Translations under genes and position numbers: made by a program
Notes under the pieces: generated by a model
The model's input: only the letters and a program-made list of their open reading frames with translations
Database searches by the model: none
What the model was told of the DNA's origin: nothing
Assembly: GCA_030016465.1 (NCBI GenBank)
Contig: JASEJL010000001.1
Location: forward strand, 1-29,757
Length of the DNA: 29,757 nucleotides
From: Patescibacteria group bacterium
GTDB lineage: Bacteria; Patescibacteriota; Minisyncoccia; Minisyncoccales; DG-74-1
Direction of reading: 5' to 3'
Part shown: positions 1 to 8,420 of the stretch, in pieces
Layout of the letters: each line of letters begins with the position of its first letter
How positions within the stretch are numbered: the stretch's first letter is position 1

Positions 1-2734
1 GAAAGCAAACCGTATACCAGGCCTCTTTTGATTTTTCTGTCCCAACTAAAACATAAGAAGGAGTACCCATCGAGCCAGGAATGAGCGCACATTGCCCAGT
101 TTCCCGATGTTTTGCCGGAATTTCGGGATGAGCTGGCGGGAAAGCCCGAGTTGCTCCTTTTCGATGAACTATCAATTTCATTTTTTCTCCGTTTACTTCA
201 TGCTCTTCGATTTTGGCAATATTATGAGCCACATCATATAAAAGCTTTAAATCGGCTTTTTCCCCTAGTATTCTCTTCCAAGCCTTTCTGACGTAATGCA
301 TAATCATATGCCGATTTGACCAAGCATAATTGCAGGCAGCCGACATTGCTTTGAAAAATCTTTGCCCTTCTGGAGAATTAAAGGGAACACAAGCTAGTTC
401 TTTATCTGGAAGTTTAATTCCATATTTTGGATAAGCTGGAATTACTATTCGCAAATAATCAGTGCAATTTTGATGACCAAGACCACGCGAGCCAGTATGG
501 ATAAACACTACAACCTGATTTTTAAATAATCCAAAAATTTTGGCAACCTTTTCATCAAAAATTTCTTCAACTTTATCAAGCTGACAGAAGTGGTTGCCTG
601 ATCCGAGAGTCCCAACTTGATCTCTTCCTCTATTTTTAGCTCTTTCTGAAACACAAGAAGCATCTGCCATTTCCATTCTTCCTCTATGTTCGCAATGTTC
701 GATATCTTCTTTTTCTCCATAGCCTTTTTCCACCAGATAGGGAACTCCACCTTCTAAAATTTTATTTATTTGCTCAATAGAAAGTTTAATTGTTCTTCCT
801 CGACCTAAACCAGAAGGAACTTCTTTTTGAATTTCGGTGGCTAAATTTTCTAAATATGGCTTAATATCCTTTTCTTGATAATCAGAAAGTAATAAGCGGC
901 AACCACAATTTGAAACTACAAAATTATTAGCAATAAAATTGTGTGCTGGATGATTTACTGTAAAATCATAAACAAAGCCTTGATAAGGAATTTTTTCTAT
1001 TTTTTCAATCTCATCCCAGACTAATCCTTGATTTCCGTAAGTATATTTCTGTTTATATTCTTTAAAAGAAGGGAAATTAAAAGCAATTCGAGGCTTTCCT
1101 AATTTTTTTTCTGGATGCCATCTAGATTTTCCAAAAAGGGAATGAGAAAGAAATTGAAATGGCGTATATTCGCTTTCATATTTTTTAAATAATCTTTTAG
1201 AAATTTCTCCTTTTTCATATTCCTCTCTTATTTTTTCTCTGACTTTAGTTCTGAAATTTACTATTTTTAATTTCCTTCTTAAATAATTAGCAGCTAAGCA
1301 AGCTTCTTTTTGTTTTTCTTGATTATATTCATAATTTATGACTTCACAGAATTTTATAAAATTCTTAGCCTCCTCACTTATTTGTAACCTAAATCCTACT
1401 GTTTCACCTTTCTTTCCTTTATGTTGATAGCCTGGTACTTCTTTGACTGAATGAGTTTTTATTCCAAATTCTTTTAAAAGTTCGGCAATATCTTTCAAAA
1501 CTAATTTTGCATTTTTTTCTAACCCCTTTACTTTTTGCATATTCAATTGAAGAGCATAGAAGTTATATTTATTTAAAGTTTTTGGCTTAGAAAGTTCTGC
1601 TCCAAAAAAGGAAGCTAAAAAAAGTCTTTTTTGCCATAAAGGACATTTAAAAATCCATTTAGGTATCCGATATGCCTTATGAGATTTTAACCCATAAGGA
1701 GTACCTAAAGCTATTAAAAGAGAAGCTAAACTATTAGAACCAGTTTTAATCCAATATTCAACTCTTGAAAATTTATAAGTTCCATAGAAAGTAGTAATTG
1801 AATGCTTTCTTTTTCGGCAATAAATTCGTGATGGTTTAAATCCTAATTTTAGGATATCTTCTTGAATTTCTTTTAAATCATCGGGGTGAGCATAAAAATG
1901 AATTTGAGTATTTTTGGCAAAACTCACTAATCCGTCGCCAAAAATATAGCCCATCAATTTTAGAATTGAGGAAAGTTCTGGAGAACTATAAGATAATGGC
2001 AGGAGACCCCTAGATTTTAATTGATTAAGAATTTGTGAAATTGCATGTCCTTGTTTATTATTTCTTCCTAATTTCCTCAGAACTCTTTTCAAATCATTTT
2101 CATTTAAAATTATCTTTTTAGGAGGCTGTTTATATTTCACACCCTTAAAAGGATACATTAAAATCATATCTTTCTCATTTAAAAATTTTACTTCCTTCAT
2201 TCCTTCTTTGGTTTGAATTGGGTGATCTCCAGTTGCTTTAATTTTTTCTCCGGAAGAAGTAACAATTTGATAGATGGTTGGGTTATTATATCTCTTGAAA
2301 AAGTTAAATGTTAAGGCATTTTCGAAACTATTTTTTTTAAATTCGAAAACTTTTACTTTACAATTTTTGAAATGTTCCAATTCCTGAATAGAAAGATAGC
2401 TTCCATTTTCAAGTAAAATTCTACTATCTGGGGAAGTGCAATTCTCGTCATACCCCACGAAACCGGGAGAAATGACTCCATCTGGTAACTTCATTGCTCC
2501 AACCCCGCCAATAGGTGGACCGTAGCCCGAGTGGATGTCAGGCATAGCAATAGCATATTTTACAATTCCCGGCATAGTAGTAGTATTGACCAATTGAATT
2601 AGAGCCTCATCTTCAGTTTCTTGAAGTAGTTTATCTGAAGCATAGATTCTTGCCGGTACTTTCATGTCTCCTCTAAAAGTCTTAGGAATTTCCCATAACC
2701 AGTCATTTATTTTGATAAAATCTTCCTTTCTCAT
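1..2734 (-). CDS. rtcB: RtcB tRNA-splicing / RNA-repair ligase, intein-containing, 3' end beyond the window
   Basis: RtcB joins RNA 2',3'-cyclic phosphate or 3'-phosphate ends to 5'-OH ends with GTP and Mn2+. The reading frame is open from an ATG at 2734 to the window edge. The extein starts MRKEDFIKINDWLWEIPK, has DIHSGYGPPIGG at about residue 80, and then GYDEN, where an intein (908-2440) interrupts it. It resumes as CGCRLL, so the joined sequence reads GYDENCGCRLL, matching the family metal-binding catalytic Cys. Further family motifs follow: GTLGSGNHF, HTGSRGLGHQ, DVAHNIAK and HRKGATRAF (the guanylate-binding region). About 400 extein residues are visible; I expect roughly 80 more beyond the edge. 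The start codon lies 3 nt after the stop of the upstream homing-endonuclease gene, in the same frame and with no clear Shine-Dalgarno, so translation is probably coupled. Identification is certain; activity depends on intein splicing. Confidence 0.95.
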   Translation of the reverse strand, partial: MRKEDFIKINDWLWEIPKTFRGDMKVPARIYASDKLLQETEDEALIQLVNTTTMPGIVKYAIAMPDIHSGYGPPIGGVGAMKLPDGVISPGFVGYDENCTSPDSRILLENGSYLSIQELEHFKNCKVKVFEFKKNSFENALTFNFFKRYNNPTIYQIVTSSGEKIKATGDHPIQTKEGMKEVKFLNEKDMILMYPFKGVKYKQPPKKIILNENDLKRVLRKLGRNNKQGHAISQILNQLKSRGLLPLSYSSPELSSILKLMGYIFGDGLVSFAKNTQIHFYAHPDDLKEIQEDILKLGFKPSRIYCRKRKHSITTFYGTYKFSRVEYWIKTGSNSLASLLIALGTPYGLKSHKAYRIPKWIFKCPLWQKRLFLASFFGAELSKPKTLNKYNFYALQLNMQKVKGLEKNAKLVLKDIAELLKEFGIKTHSVKEVPGYQHKGKKGETVGFRLQISEEAKNFIKFCEVINYEYNQEKQKEACLAANYLRRKLKIVNFRTKVREKIREEYEKGEISKRLFKKYESEYTPFQFLSHSLFGKSRWHPEKKLGKPRIAFNFPSFKEYKQKYTYGNQGLVWDEIEKIEKIPYQGFVYDFTVNHPAHNFIANNFVVSNCGCRLLLSDYQEKDIKPYLENLATEIQKEVPSGLGRGRTIKLSIEQINKILEGGVPYLVEKGYGEKEDIEHCEHRGRMEMADASCVSERAKNRGRDQVGTLGSGNHFCQLDKVEEIFDEKVAKIFGLFKNQVVVFIHTGSRGLGHQNCTDYLRIVIPAYPKYGIKLPDKELACVPFNSPEGQRFFKAMSAACNYAWSNRHMIMHYVRKAWKRILGEKADLKLLYDVAHNIAKIEEHEVNGEKMKLIVHRKGATRAFPPAHPEIPAKHRETGQCALIPGSMGTPSYVLVGTEKSKEAWYTVCF
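908..2440 (-). mobile_element. Intein with LAGLIDADG endonuclease domain inside RtcB
   Basis: In-frame protein intron of 511 codons. It starts with Cys (CTSPDSRILLENGSYL, splicing block A), has block B TGDHPIQT, two LAGLIDADG-type motifs (LMGYIFGDG and LFLASFFGAE), block F GFVYDFTVNHPAHNFIA, and ends FVVSN before the +1 Cys. I translated the whole insertion and saw no stop codon. The penultimate residue is Ser instead of the usual His; several natural inteins tolerate this. The +1 nucleophile is the catalytic Cys of RtcB, so the ligase is inactive until splicing. RtcB inteins at this site are known in Pyrococcus. The second LAGLIDADG motif ends Gly-Ala-Glu, with Glu where Asp is usual, so the endonuclease may or may not cut. 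Confidence 0.93.
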
Positions 2735-2737
2735 ATT

Positions 2738-3628
2738 TTAATTTCGATTTAAACAAGCCTTTAAATAAGAGGCTTTATGATTATTAAGACGCCAAAGTCT
2801 CATTTTAATGCTTTTTTCTGTTCGCTTAAGATAATTACAGCTTTCCTCGATAGAGTGATTTAAAATATATTGATCTTCGTAAGGCAACCAAAACTTTTGG
2901 AAAACTCTTTTCAGAGTTTTGGGTCTTTTCCATTTTAATGCTTGTTGTGCTTTTTTTAATTTTCTTTTTAATACCAGACAATTTGGATAGTACAAGTATC
3001 TAATAAATCGTTGAGCTTTTCCTTTATTAACCATTATATTGTAAATATTATCCCTTTTATTTCTACTCAATCTTTTCTTTTCTCCTGTAATCTTTTCAAT
3101 AACGTCGTAGAGATAATTTTTTAATGCTTCGCTTTTAACTGAAATACTAATAAACGGGAATCCTCTCTTACTTATCCCAACGCTTCCATCTCCATCTATT
3201 AAGCCCCTAATATAATCTTTTTCAGAAAAACTACATTTTGGTGGAAATATGTTTAAAAATTTTTTACCAGGAAAAAATCCTAATTTTAAAAGCTCATCTC
3301 TGAATTTTTTAGGAAACATTCTTAAACGGTTACTTTCATGATTCTTTTTAAAATTAGTGTTTCGAATTCTTGACTTAATTGGAGGACAAAAAGGAAATAA
3401 TTTCCTAAAAAACTCCAGTATTTCTTTATCTTTTTTATTAAGTTCGATTTCTAAATATCCTCTATTCCTCGAGTATTGTCTTAAAGTACCATCAGCCTGG
3501 ATAAAGCCAAAAAAATAAGAATGTTTCGGTAATTTAAGATTTAAATATTTCATAAAGTTTCTTTGAGTCTTTTTGGGAATTTCCCAGAGCCAATCTGAAA
3601 TTTTTTTAAAATCTTTTTTGGAAATCAT
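2738..3628 (-). CDS. Free-standing LAGLIDADG homing endonuclease with an RtcB-like N-terminus
   Basis: 296 residues. Two LAGLIDADG motifs are visible: YFFGFIQADG (38-47) and YIRGLIDGDG (139-148), each with the acidic residue expected to bind metal. This makes it a monomeric double-motif enzyme that would cut a long DNA target. Residues 246-283 (FWLPYEDQYIL ... IKMRLWRLN) look like a Myb/SANT-type helix-turn-helix, a common DNA-binding add-on in this class. Unusually, residues 4-19 (KKDFKKISDWLWEIPK) match residues 3-18 of RtcB (KEDFIKINDWLWEIPK) at 13 of 16 positions. The gene therefore begins as a second, diverged copy of the rtcB 5' end and then switches to nuclease. It stops 3 nt before the rtcB ATG, in the same frame. 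I infer a mobile gene that invaded rtcB near codon 20-25. Confidence 0.85.
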   Translation of the reverse strand: MISKKDFKKISDWLWEIPKKTQRNFMKYLNLKLPKHSYFFGFIQADGTLRQYSRNRGYLEIELNKKDKEILEFFRKLFPFCPPIKSRIRNTNFKKNHESNRLRMFPKKFRDELLKLGFFPGKKFLNIFPPKCSFSEKDYIRGLIDGDGSVGISKRGFPFISISVKSEALKNYLYDVIEKITGEKKRLSRNKRDNIYNIMVNKGKAQRFIRYLYYPNCLVLKRKLKKAQQALKWKRPKTLKRVFQKFWLPYEDQYILNHSIEESCNYLKRTEKSIKMRLWRLNNHKASYLKACLNRN

Positions 3629-3835
3629 GATATTTTTATTTTAACTTAAATTTAAAAAAAAGAAAAAAAGAAGGGTTATTTAAAAAATAGTCTAATTTTA
3701 ATTTTTAATATTGTAAAGAAAAAATTTAATTCTAAATAGAAACATAAAATTCACAATTTTTCCTCATCTTATTAACGGTTTGTGGATTTTTTTTCTTGGT
3801 TTTACATTCTCTTGACTTATTGTATAATAAAAGTA
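3629..3835. other. AT-rich spacer upstream of dnaA, candidate replication origin
   Basis: Roughly 200 bp between the divergent homing-endonuclease gene and dnaA, very rich in A and T with poly-A and poly-T runs. Two sequences of the form AAATNCACA, 7 of 9 matches to the DnaA box TTATNCACA, occur at 3747-3755 (plus) and 3781-3789 (minus, AAATCCACA). Position next to dnaA-dnaN is typical of bacterial origins. No canonical TTATCCACA box is present and strand composition was not computed, so this is a weak call. Confidence 0.3.
3801..3828 (+). promoter_or_regulatory. dnaA promoter, leaderless type
   Basis: TTTACA at 3801-3806, a 16-bp spacer and a perfect TATAAT at 3823-3828. Transcription should begin near 3835, immediately at the dnaA ATG at 3836. 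This argues for the ATG at 3836 and against an in-frame ATG at 3782, which lies upstream of the promoter. Confidence 0.7.
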
Positions 3836-5185
3836 ATGCTTAGCGAAGAATTGTGGCAGGCGGTTTTAGCCCAAATCCAATTGAATATTTCTCCGGCCAA
3901 TTTTGCTACTTGGTTTAAAAATACAGAAATTACCTCTCAAAAAGATGGCCGAGTTGTTATTTCTACTCCAAATTCTTTTGTTAAGGAATGGTTGGAAAAA
4001 AAATACAGTAAAAATATTTTTAGAATTTTGCATAGTTTGGATGAACAAATCAAAGAAGTAAGTTTTGAAATCAGAAAAACAGGATTGAAAGTTTCAAAAC
4101 AAACAGCAGTTTCTCTCCCCAGTGAAGGTCAACTAGAATTCCAAGAACTGGAAATTGACCGTCAAACAAACCTTAACCCGCGCTATACTTTTGAAAATTT
4201 CGTTGTTGGTTCTTTTAATGAACTAGCTCAGGCCGCCGCTTTTGCCACTGCCAAAAACCCTGGTCAGATTTATAATCCCCTTTTTATTTATGGTGGGGTG
4301 GGGCTTGGTAAAACTCATCTCTTACAGGCAGTTGGCAATAAAGTGATTAAAATTTTTCCTGAAAAAAAGATAAAATATCTTCCGGCTGAAAAATTTACTT
4401 CTGAGGTAGTGACAGCTATTAGAAATCGAGAGATTGAGAATTTTAAATTAAAATACCAGAAATTTGATGTTTTGATTTTAGATGACGTCCATTTTTTAGC
4501 CGGGAAAGAAAAAACTCAGGAAGAATTTTTCCACATTTTTAATGCTCTTTATGAAAAAAATAAACAAATTATTCTTTCTTCTGATAAGCCGCCAAAAGCC
4601 ATTCCGGCTCTGACCGAGAGATTAAGGTCGCGTTTTGAAGGAGGAATGATAGCCGATATCAGTTACCCGGATTATGAAACCAGAATCGCTATCTTGAAAA
4701 CTAAATGCCTTGAGAGAAAAACTGAATTTTCAGAAGAGGTTTTGGGATATATTGCGGCGAATATCCAAAAAAATATTAGGGAATTAGAAGGAGCTCTAAA
4801 CCGCTTAATTGCCTACCAAAGACTTAATAATCGGTCGCCTGATTTAGAAATCACTAAAACATTACTAACGAATTTAATCTCGACCCCCAGTAAAGTTGTT
4901 AGTATTAAAAAAATAATTCAGGCAGTAGTTGAGTTTTATGATTTAAAAGAAAAAGAGATTCTTTCTTCTTCAAGAAAAAAAGAGATAGTTAAACCAAGAC
5001 AAATTGCTATGTATTTATTAAGAGAAGAATTAAAAAGTTCTTTTCCTTTTATTGGTAGGCGGTTTGGCGGAAAAGATCATACCACCGCCATCCATGCCTA
5101 TAAAAAAATTATTAAGGAATTAGAAAAAAATAACCAATTAGAGGAGGAATTAAATTTGATTAAACAGAGGATTTTTAGTGGATAA
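3836..5185 (+). CDS. dnaA: Chromosomal replication initiator DnaA
   Basis: 449 residues from the ATG at 3836, normal for the family. Domain I is at about 1-75 (ELWQAVLAQIQ ... FATWFKNT), followed by a linker and the AAA+ core beginning NPRYTFENFVVG near 114. Walker A GGVGLGKTH is at 153-161 and Walker B DVLILDDVH at 211-219; an arginine-rich segment ERLRSRFEGG follows. The C-terminal DNA-binding domain ends with the family signature GGKDHTTAIHAY at about 411-422, which reads DnaA boxes. An upstream in-frame ATG at 3782 would add 18 hydrophobic residues unlike any DnaA and precedes the promoter, so I rejected it. dnaN follows after 140 bp in the same direction. Confidence 0.98.
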   Translation: MLSEELWQAVLAQIQLNISPANFATWFKNTEITSQKDGRVVISTPNSFVKEWLEKKYSKNIFRILHSLDEQIKEVSFEIRKTGLKVSKQTAVSLPSEGQLEFQELEIDRQTNLNPRYTFENFVVGSFNELAQAAAFATAKNPGQIYNPLFIYGGVGLGKTHLLQAVGNKVIKIFPEKKIKYLPAEKFTSEVVTAIRNREIENFKLKYQKFDVLILDDVHFLAGKEKTQEEFFHIFNALYEKNKQIILSSDKPPKAIPALTERLRSRFEGGMIADISYPDYETRIAILKTKCLERKTEFSEEVLGYIAANIQKNIRELEGALNRLIAYQRLNNRSPDLEITKTLLTNLISTPSKVVSIKKIIQAVVEFYDLKEKEILSSSRKKEIVKPRQIAMYLLREELKSSFPFIGRRFGGKDHTTAIHAYKKIIKELEKNNQLEEELNLIKQRIFSG

Positions 5186-5187
5186 TT

Positions 5188-5292
5188 CTGTTTTGATTTA
5201 ATTATCTATTTTAGAAAACAATTTTTCCTTTTTTATTAAACAGTTTTTCCTTAACTTCTTCTAATCTCTTTTTAAAGAAAAAATCAAAACAG
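5188..5292. repeat. 12-bp perfect inverted repeat in the dnaA-dnaN spacer
   Basis: CTGTTTTGATTT at 5188-5199 is the exact reverse complement of AAATCAAAACAG at 5281-5292, bracketing 81 bp of T-rich DNA. The short string AAACAGTTTTT also recurs in the spacer. It could be a binding site pair, part of the origin, or a weak terminator after dnaA. I see no gene here. Confidence 0.55.
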
Positions 5293-5325
5293 TTTTTATT
5301 AACAATAACAATTAAAATAATATAC

Positions 5326-6450
5326 ATGAAAATAACTATTCTTAAAGAAAAATTAAAAGAAGGCATTAATATTGTGGAAAGAATTACTCAAAAATCCTTA
5401 ACCTTACCGATTTTGAATAATGTCTTATTAAAAGGAGAAAAAACTTTTATTTCTCTTACTACTACAAATTTAGAAATTGGTCTGCGGTGGTGGTCTTTAG
5501 CTAAAATAGAAAAAGAAGGAGAGATTGCTATTCCAGCCCATCTTTTTGCAACTCTAATAGGATTTTTACCAAATGGACCTATCGAATTAGAAACTGATGG
5601 TTTATTTTTAAATATTAGAGCCAAGGAATATAAATCGCGGATTAAAGGTTTTAATCCAGAAGATTTTCCTCTTTTACCTCAAGTAAGCCGGGAAGAAAAA
5701 ATTAATTTAAATAGTCAAGTTTTTTGTCAGGCTCTTTCCCAAGTTTTTGATATCGCTTCTTCTTCTTTGGCCCGGCCAGAAATTTCAGGTATTTTTTTTC
5801 ATTTTCAGAAAGAACAAATAAGGATAGTGGCCACTGATAGCTTCCGGCTTGGCGAGAAAAAAATCTTTTCTCAGTTGTCTTTGGCTAAAGAATACTCTTT
5901 TATTTTACCTCAATTAACTGCTCGCGAAATCATAAATGTTTTTAGTGAAAAAGAAGGCGAACTTAGAATTTATTTCTCTCCCAATCAGGTTTTATTCGAA
6001 TCAATGCTTTCCGAAACTAACCATCCTCAAATTCATCTTATTTCCCGACTGATTGAAGGAGATTTCCCGGATTATCAGGCCATTATTCCCAAAAAGTATG
6101 AGACTCAGGTTATCCTTTCTAAAAACGAATTCTTAAATCAAATTAAATCAGCCAGCCTTTTCAGCGGGAAAGTTAACGAGGTTAAATTAAATATTTCAAC
6201 CCAAAAAGAAAAAGTTGAAATTTTTAGTCAAAACCCTGACCTCGGCGAATATAAAGGTGCCCTTCCTGGGAAAATAAAAGGAAAGGTACTTTCCATCTCT
6301 TTTAACCACCGCTTTTTAATTGACGGCCTTTTAAAAATAAAAAGTCCGGAAGTAATTTTTGAACTGACCAGTGAAGAAGGACCGGCTGTTTTAAAGCCGG
6401 TCGGCCAAGAAGATTATCTTTACGTTGTAATGCCTATCAAGACCAGTTAA
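5326..6450 (+). CDS. dnaN: DNA polymerase III beta subunit (sliding clamp)
   Basis: 374 residues, the usual clamp length, built of three repeats of the clamp fold. It starts MKITILKEKLKEGINIVERI, then LPILNNVLLK, the standard clamp N-terminus. The second domain has ARPEISGIFF and RIVATDSFRLGEKK, and the end is LYVVMPIK, like the canonical C-terminal YVVMPMR. It encircles DNA and tethers polymerase and repair enzymes. There is no Shine-Dalgarno: TAAAAT at 5313-5318 ends 7 nt before the ATG, so the mRNA may be leaderless. Its stop codon overlaps the stop codon of the convergent penicillin-binding protein gene by 4 bp. Confidence 0.97.
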   Translation: MKITILKEKLKEGINIVERITQKSLTLPILNNVLLKGEKTFISLTTTNLEIGLRWWSLAKIEKEGEIAIPAHLFATLIGFLPNGPIELETDGLFLNIRAKEYKSRIKGFNPEDFPLLPQVSREEKINLNSQVFCQALSQVFDIASSSLARPEISGIFFHFQKEQIRIVATDSFRLGEKKIFSQLSLAKEYSFILPQLTAREIINVFSEKEGELRIYFSPNQVLFESMLSETNHPQIHLISRLIEGDFPDYQAIIPKKYETQVILSKNEFLNQIKSASLFSGKVNEVKLNISTQKEKVEIFSQNPDLGEYKGALPGKIKGKVLSISFNHRFLIDGLLKIKSPEVIFELTSEEGPAVLKPVGQEDYLYVVMPIKTS

Positions 6451-8381
6451 AACTCCGGTTTGAGAAAATTTTCCGGTGGATATTTTAAGAGAGCCTTTTT
6501 CATAAACTTATTAAAAATTGGCCCGGCTAATAATTCAGCCGCTTTTTTTAACATCGGTGTATTATCGTTATTGCCCACCCAGACGCCAGTGACAATTGAA
6601 GGTGTATAACCGATTAGCCAGCCGTCCCGGGAGTCTTGGGATGTCCCGGTTTTAGCTGCCACTTGGTAATTCTCAAAATACAAGTTTGACCTCGGGCCGA
6701 ACATAGGAGTACGGGCTTCATTATCAGAAAGAACATCATTAATTAATCTGGTAGCTTTGCTTTCCAAAACTCTCATGGGAGTTTTTTTGTTTTCAAAAAT
6801 TACCTTTCCTTTACTGTCTTCAATTTTTAAGATGGCGTTTGGCGGGACCCTTAAACCATCGTTGGCCAAGACACCATAAGCTGAAGCCATATCCAAAAGT
6901 TTTACCTCAGCTCCTCCCAAAACAATAGACAAACCATATTTTTTTGGGTCTTCTAAAGTGGTAATACCCATTGCTTGAGCAGTTTTGATACTATCTAAAT
7001 AACCAGCTAAAGAATCCAAAACCTTTACCGAAGGGACGTTTAGCGATTGGGCCAGGGCCGAACGAAGAGTGACTGGTCCTCGGAAAAGACCATCAAAATT
7101 TTGTGGACACCAACTTCCTCTTGCCTGAGGCCAGCAAGTTGGGCTATCGTCAACGATTGTTTTATCACTGTATCCTTTTTGGAAAGCAGTTACGTAGACA
7201 AAGGGTTTAAAAGCCGAACCTGGCTGGCGGCCAGGTAGATTTTTAGTCCCAACCACCGCATTAAACTTTGGGTCAAATTTACAATTTAAACCAGGAGTGC
7301 AATCTTTAGGATAAGGTTGGCCAAAATAATCTGCCGAACCAACCATGGCTAAAATCTCCCCAGTTTTGGGATTAATTGCCACCAAGGCGGCATTGTGGCT
7401 ATTGTAAATTTTATTATTTTTTACCCCTTCTTTAACTATCTTTTCAGCCATTTGCTGAAGCTCCCAATCTAAAGTAGTCAAAATTTTTAACCCTCTTTGC
7501 TCTAAAAATTCTCTGCCATATTTTTCTTCCAATTGTTGTTTAACCCATAAAGTAAAATGAGGAGCTAAAATTGGCTGGGAAAGCTCAATAATATTTATCT
7601 CTTCTTTTTTAGCTGCTTCAGCCTCTTCCTGACTCAGGAATCCCTCGCTGACCATTCGATTTAAAACATAATCCTTTCTAATCAAAAGTTCATCAAGATT
7701 CATTGAATAAAAACTGGGAGCTTTGATTAAAGCAGCCAAAGTGGCAGCTTCAGCTAAAGAAATTTCCCAAACCGATTTTCTGAAATAGGTCTGAGAAGCT
7801 GCTTCTACACCATAAGCATTTCGACCAAAAGGAATTTGATTTAGATACCATTCTAAAATTTGCTCTTTGGAATAACGCCGATCCAGTTCCAAAGAAAGAA
7901 TAATTTCCCGAGTTTTTCTTTCGGCCGTCTTTTCCAAAGACAGAAAAGTTGAACGAATTAATTGTTGGGGGATAGTTGAACCGCCATAAATGGGTTTCAT
8001 TATTCTCAAATTGGCCAAAACGGCATTGATTATCCCCTTAAAATCAATTCCTGGATGCTGATAAAAATTAGCGTCTTCGGTAGCAATGATAGCCTCTTTT
8101 AAATATTCCGGTATCTTTTTTAAGGGAACCCAGGCTCTTTTTTCCTCTCCATAAATTTCATATAAAAGAATTTCTCCTGAGCGGTCATAAATTCTTGTTG
8201 ATTCAAAAAGTTGCCTCTCAATGAATTTTTCCGGCCGGGGGAGATCTTTGGCATAATAGATAAACAAAGACAAAGGACTAAAAATCAAAAATAAAAAAAC
8301 AAAAAAGAAAAACTTTAAAAAAAAACCGAATTTTCTTTTACTCTTTTGATAAGTTTTTCGATAATATCTTCTTTCTGGCAT
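6447..8381 (-). CDS. Class A penicillin-binding protein (glycosyltransferase 51 plus transpeptidase)
   Basis: 644-residue bifunctional peptidoglycan synthase. A Lys/Arg-rich N-terminus precedes one membrane helix (about 18-43); the rest faces outside. The glycosyltransferase part shows EDANFYQHPG (102-111, catalytic Glu), GGSTIPQQ (133-140), RKTREIILSLELDRRYSK and the ILEWYLNQIPFG segment. The penicillin-binding part has the acyl-enzyme SAFK (Ser389-Lys392), SLN (446-448) and KTG (577-579), so all catalytic motifs are intact. This is the PBP1A/PonA architecture without large extra domains. It polymerises lipid II and cross-links stem peptides, so the cell has a peptidoglycan wall. It is divergent from tyrS across 39 bp and convergent with dnaN. 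Confidence 0.95.
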   Translation of the reverse strand: MPERRYYRKTYQKSKRKFGFFLKFFFFVFLFLIFSPLSLFIYYAKDLPRPEKFIERQLFESTRIYDRSGEILLYEIYGEEKRAWVPLKKIPEYLKEAIIATEDANFYQHPGIDFKGIINAVLANLRIMKPIYGGSTIPQQLIRSTFLSLEKTAERKTREIILSLELDRRYSKEQILEWYLNQIPFGRNAYGVEAASQTYFRKSVWEISLAEAATLAALIKAPSFYSMNLDELLIRKDYVLNRMVSEGFLSQEEAEAAKKEEINIIELSQPILAPHFTLWVKQQLEEKYGREFLEQRGLKILTTLDWELQQMAEKIVKEGVKNNKIYNSHNAALVAINPKTGEILAMVGSADYFGQPYPKDCTPGLNCKFDPKFNAVVGTKNLPGRQPGSAFKPFVYVTAFQKGYSDKTIVDDSPTCWPQARGSWCPQNFDGLFRGPVTLRSALAQSLNVPSVKVLDSLAGYLDSIKTAQAMGITTLEDPKKYGLSIVLGGAEVKLLDMASAYGVLANDGLRVPPNAILKIEDSKGKVIFENKKTPMRVLESKATRLINDVLSDNEARTPMFGPRSNLYFENYQVAAKTGTSQDSRDGWLIGYTPSIVTGVWVGNNDNTPMLKKAAELLAGPIFNKFMKKALLKYPPENFLKPEF

Positions 8382-8383
8382 AG

Positions 8384-8412
8384 TTTACAAATCGTACTTT
8401 CCAATTTATAAT
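8384..8412 (+). promoter_or_regulatory. tyrS promoter, leaderless type
   Basis: TTTACA at 8384-8389, a 17-bp spacer and a perfect TATAAT at 8407-8412. The expected transcription start is at 8419-8421, on the GTG start codon at 8421. No Shine-Dalgarno is possible. The -35 box lies 3 bp from the start codon of the divergent penicillin-binding protein. Confidence 0.8.
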
Positions 8413-8420
8413 AAAAAAAC

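Noticed and set aside
508..750. Minus-strand 80-codon frame
   Set aside because: Lies in another frame of rtcB, where the RtcB frame carries the conserved GTLGSGNHF region.
3782..3835. Longer dnaA start at 3782
   Set aside because: Adds a hydrophobic segment foreign to DnaA and lies upstream of the TATAAT box, so it would not be in the mRNA.
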